Shown here piece after piece: positions 63,602-64,000 of a stretch of 64,000 nucleotides of DNA (its first letter is position 1; each line of letters opens with the position of its first letter). The stretch comes from Flavobacterium laiguense (GTDB lineage Bacteria > Bacteroidota > Bacteroidia > Flavobacteriales > Flavobacteriaceae), in assembly GCF_003097655.1 (NCBI RefSeq), contig NZ_QCZH01000001.1, positions 124,001 through 188,000 on the forward strand, in the 5' to 3' direction. The position numbers were made by a program, and so were the translations under genes. The notes under the pieces were generated by a model. It was given only the letters and a program-made list of their open reading frames with translations, made no database searches and was not told where the DNA came from.

Positions 63602-63673
63602 AAAAAAGGTGGAATTTTACTTCCACCCTTTTTGCCCCAAATCTACCATAAACTTAACCTACTAAAATCATGG
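63602..63673 (-). ncRNA. Small-RNA-like unit, copy 3 of 3 (nearest the amidophosphoribosyltransferase-like gene)
   Basis: Minus strand, about 72 nt. -7 element TATATTTG (63685-63678, exact); TTTT at the -33 place. The 5' arms ACCAT and ATGGT pair over five bases. The terminator-like hairpin is GGTGGAA-GTAAAA-TTCCACC then TTTTTT, with a longer loop than the other copies. It begins about 85 bases after the stop of the amidophosphoribosyltransferase-like gene, so its hairpin can also end that mRNA. Confidence 0.62.
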
Positions 63674-63758
63674 TGGTCAAATATACTTCGCTATTTAAGA
63701 CTATAAAAATAAATCCGATAAAGTACCGGAAAAACCGTTTATCAAAATTTGTTTCCTA

Positions 63759-64000
63759 TTAATATGCTCTAGCATCTTTCCCTTCGTAGAAATTCATAAA
63801 AGCACGATTTACTACACGATTACCTCCCGGTGTTGGATAATCACCTGTAAAATACCAGTCCCCCAAATTCTTTGGACAGGCAATATGCAAATCTTCAACC
63901 GTTTGGAAAATAATTTTTATTTTGGCATTAATCTCAGGAGAACTTAAAAGCTCTGCTATTTTATCTGAAACTTCTTGTGGTGTAAAAGGAGCATATATAG
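63759..64000 (-). CDS. C-terminal end of an amidophosphoribosyltransferase-like class II glutamine amidotransferase (cut by window edge)
   Basis: The minus strand holds 79 codons and a TAA stop; the start lies right of base 64000. The visible end reads IYAPFTPQEVSDKIAELLSS, then HIACPKNLGDWYFTGDYP and GGNRVVNRAFMNFYEGKDAR ending AY. I recognise this as the C-terminus of the long (about 630 aa) PurF-like amidotransferase of Flavobacteriia. The catalytic N-terminus is outside the window, so function is inferred from this tail alone. Confidence 0.7.
   Translation of the reverse strand, partial: IYAPFTPQEVSDKIAELLSSPEINAKIKIIFQTVEDLHIACPKNLGDWYFTGDYPTPGGNRVVNRAFMNFYEGKDARAY

Noticed and set aside
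63124..63708. Three regularly spaced repeats taken as a possible CRISPR array
   Set aside because: Units are about 70-80 bases with gaps of over 100 bases of unequal sequence and length, they contain terminator-like hairpins, and no cas gene is near.

Overview
The window reads as chromosomal DNA of a Flavobacterium-like member of the Bacteroidetes (Flavobacteriia). Seen directly: A+T-rich DNA; promoters of the Bacteroidetes type (TTTG, 19 nt, TAnnTTTG); a MurF-alanine racemase fusion; a TonB receptor with an N-terminal carboxypeptidase-regulatory-like domain; an OmpA protein with thrombospondin type 3 repeats; a secreted metalloprotease with a C-terminal type IX secretion signal; an HMG-CoA synthase (mevalonate route); and dispersed palindromic intergenic repeats. 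Most of the window is housekeeping. The accessory parts are an AbiH gene, a HipBA pair, repeats, and a tandem array of small-RNA-like units at the right end.

Layout. 1-2.6 kb: start of a LolC/E-type permease, rbfA, methylmalonyl-CoA epimerase, a tRNA with CAT anticodon (probably tRNA-Ile2), a small sorted-protein-like ORF, riboflavin synthase. 2.7-7.7 kb: pdxA, then the yceD-rpmF-fabH-accB-accC fatty-acid cluster. 7.7-8.2 kb: a block of palindromic repeats. 8.2-15.5 kb: three exported peptidases on the minus strand (C1, S9 and a reprolysin-like metalloprotease of 1321 aa). 15.7-20.3 kb: FAD oxidoreductase plus mtgA, then a TonB receptor with a small His/Cys-rich protein. 20.4-25.1 kb: asd, mscL, murF-alr, tdk. 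25.4-29.3 kb: an acidic protein, rsmI, a HopJ-family gene, hipA and hipB. 29.4-38.4 kb: recJ, an MFS transporter, CHAD, GNAT, lpxH, a queD-like gene, an Ig-like lipoprotein, a nitrilase-family amidase. 38.5-42 kb: sdhCAB. 42.3-48.4 kb: HMG-CoA synthase, then a regulator with HTH and IrrE-like parts divergent from aceB-aceA. 48.8-53.3 kb: aminopeptidase P, an AIM24 protein, AbiH, an alpha/beta hydrolase. 53.3-62.1 kb: AddB-like nuclease, ompA, kbl, AddA-like helicase-nuclease. 62.4-64 kb: superoxide dismutase, three homologous small-RNA-like units, and the 3' end of an amidophosphoribosyltransferase-like gene.

How the genes work together. yceD-rpmF-fabH-accBC joins ribosome assembly with the start of fatty acid synthesis. 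sdhCAB and aceAB link the TCA cycle with the glyoxylate shunt, and the regulator beside aceB resembles short-chain-fatty-acid regulators such as actinobacterial RamB, so acetate or fatty acid control is a reasonable inference. The AddA- and AddB-like proteins should form a double-strand-break end-processing enzyme, although two unrelated genes lie between them.

The signal least explained by known gene families is the array at 63.1-63.7 kb. It holds three about 70-nt minus-strand units, each with a -7-like element, a conserved core and a terminator-like hairpin, and their differences mostly preserve the base pairing.
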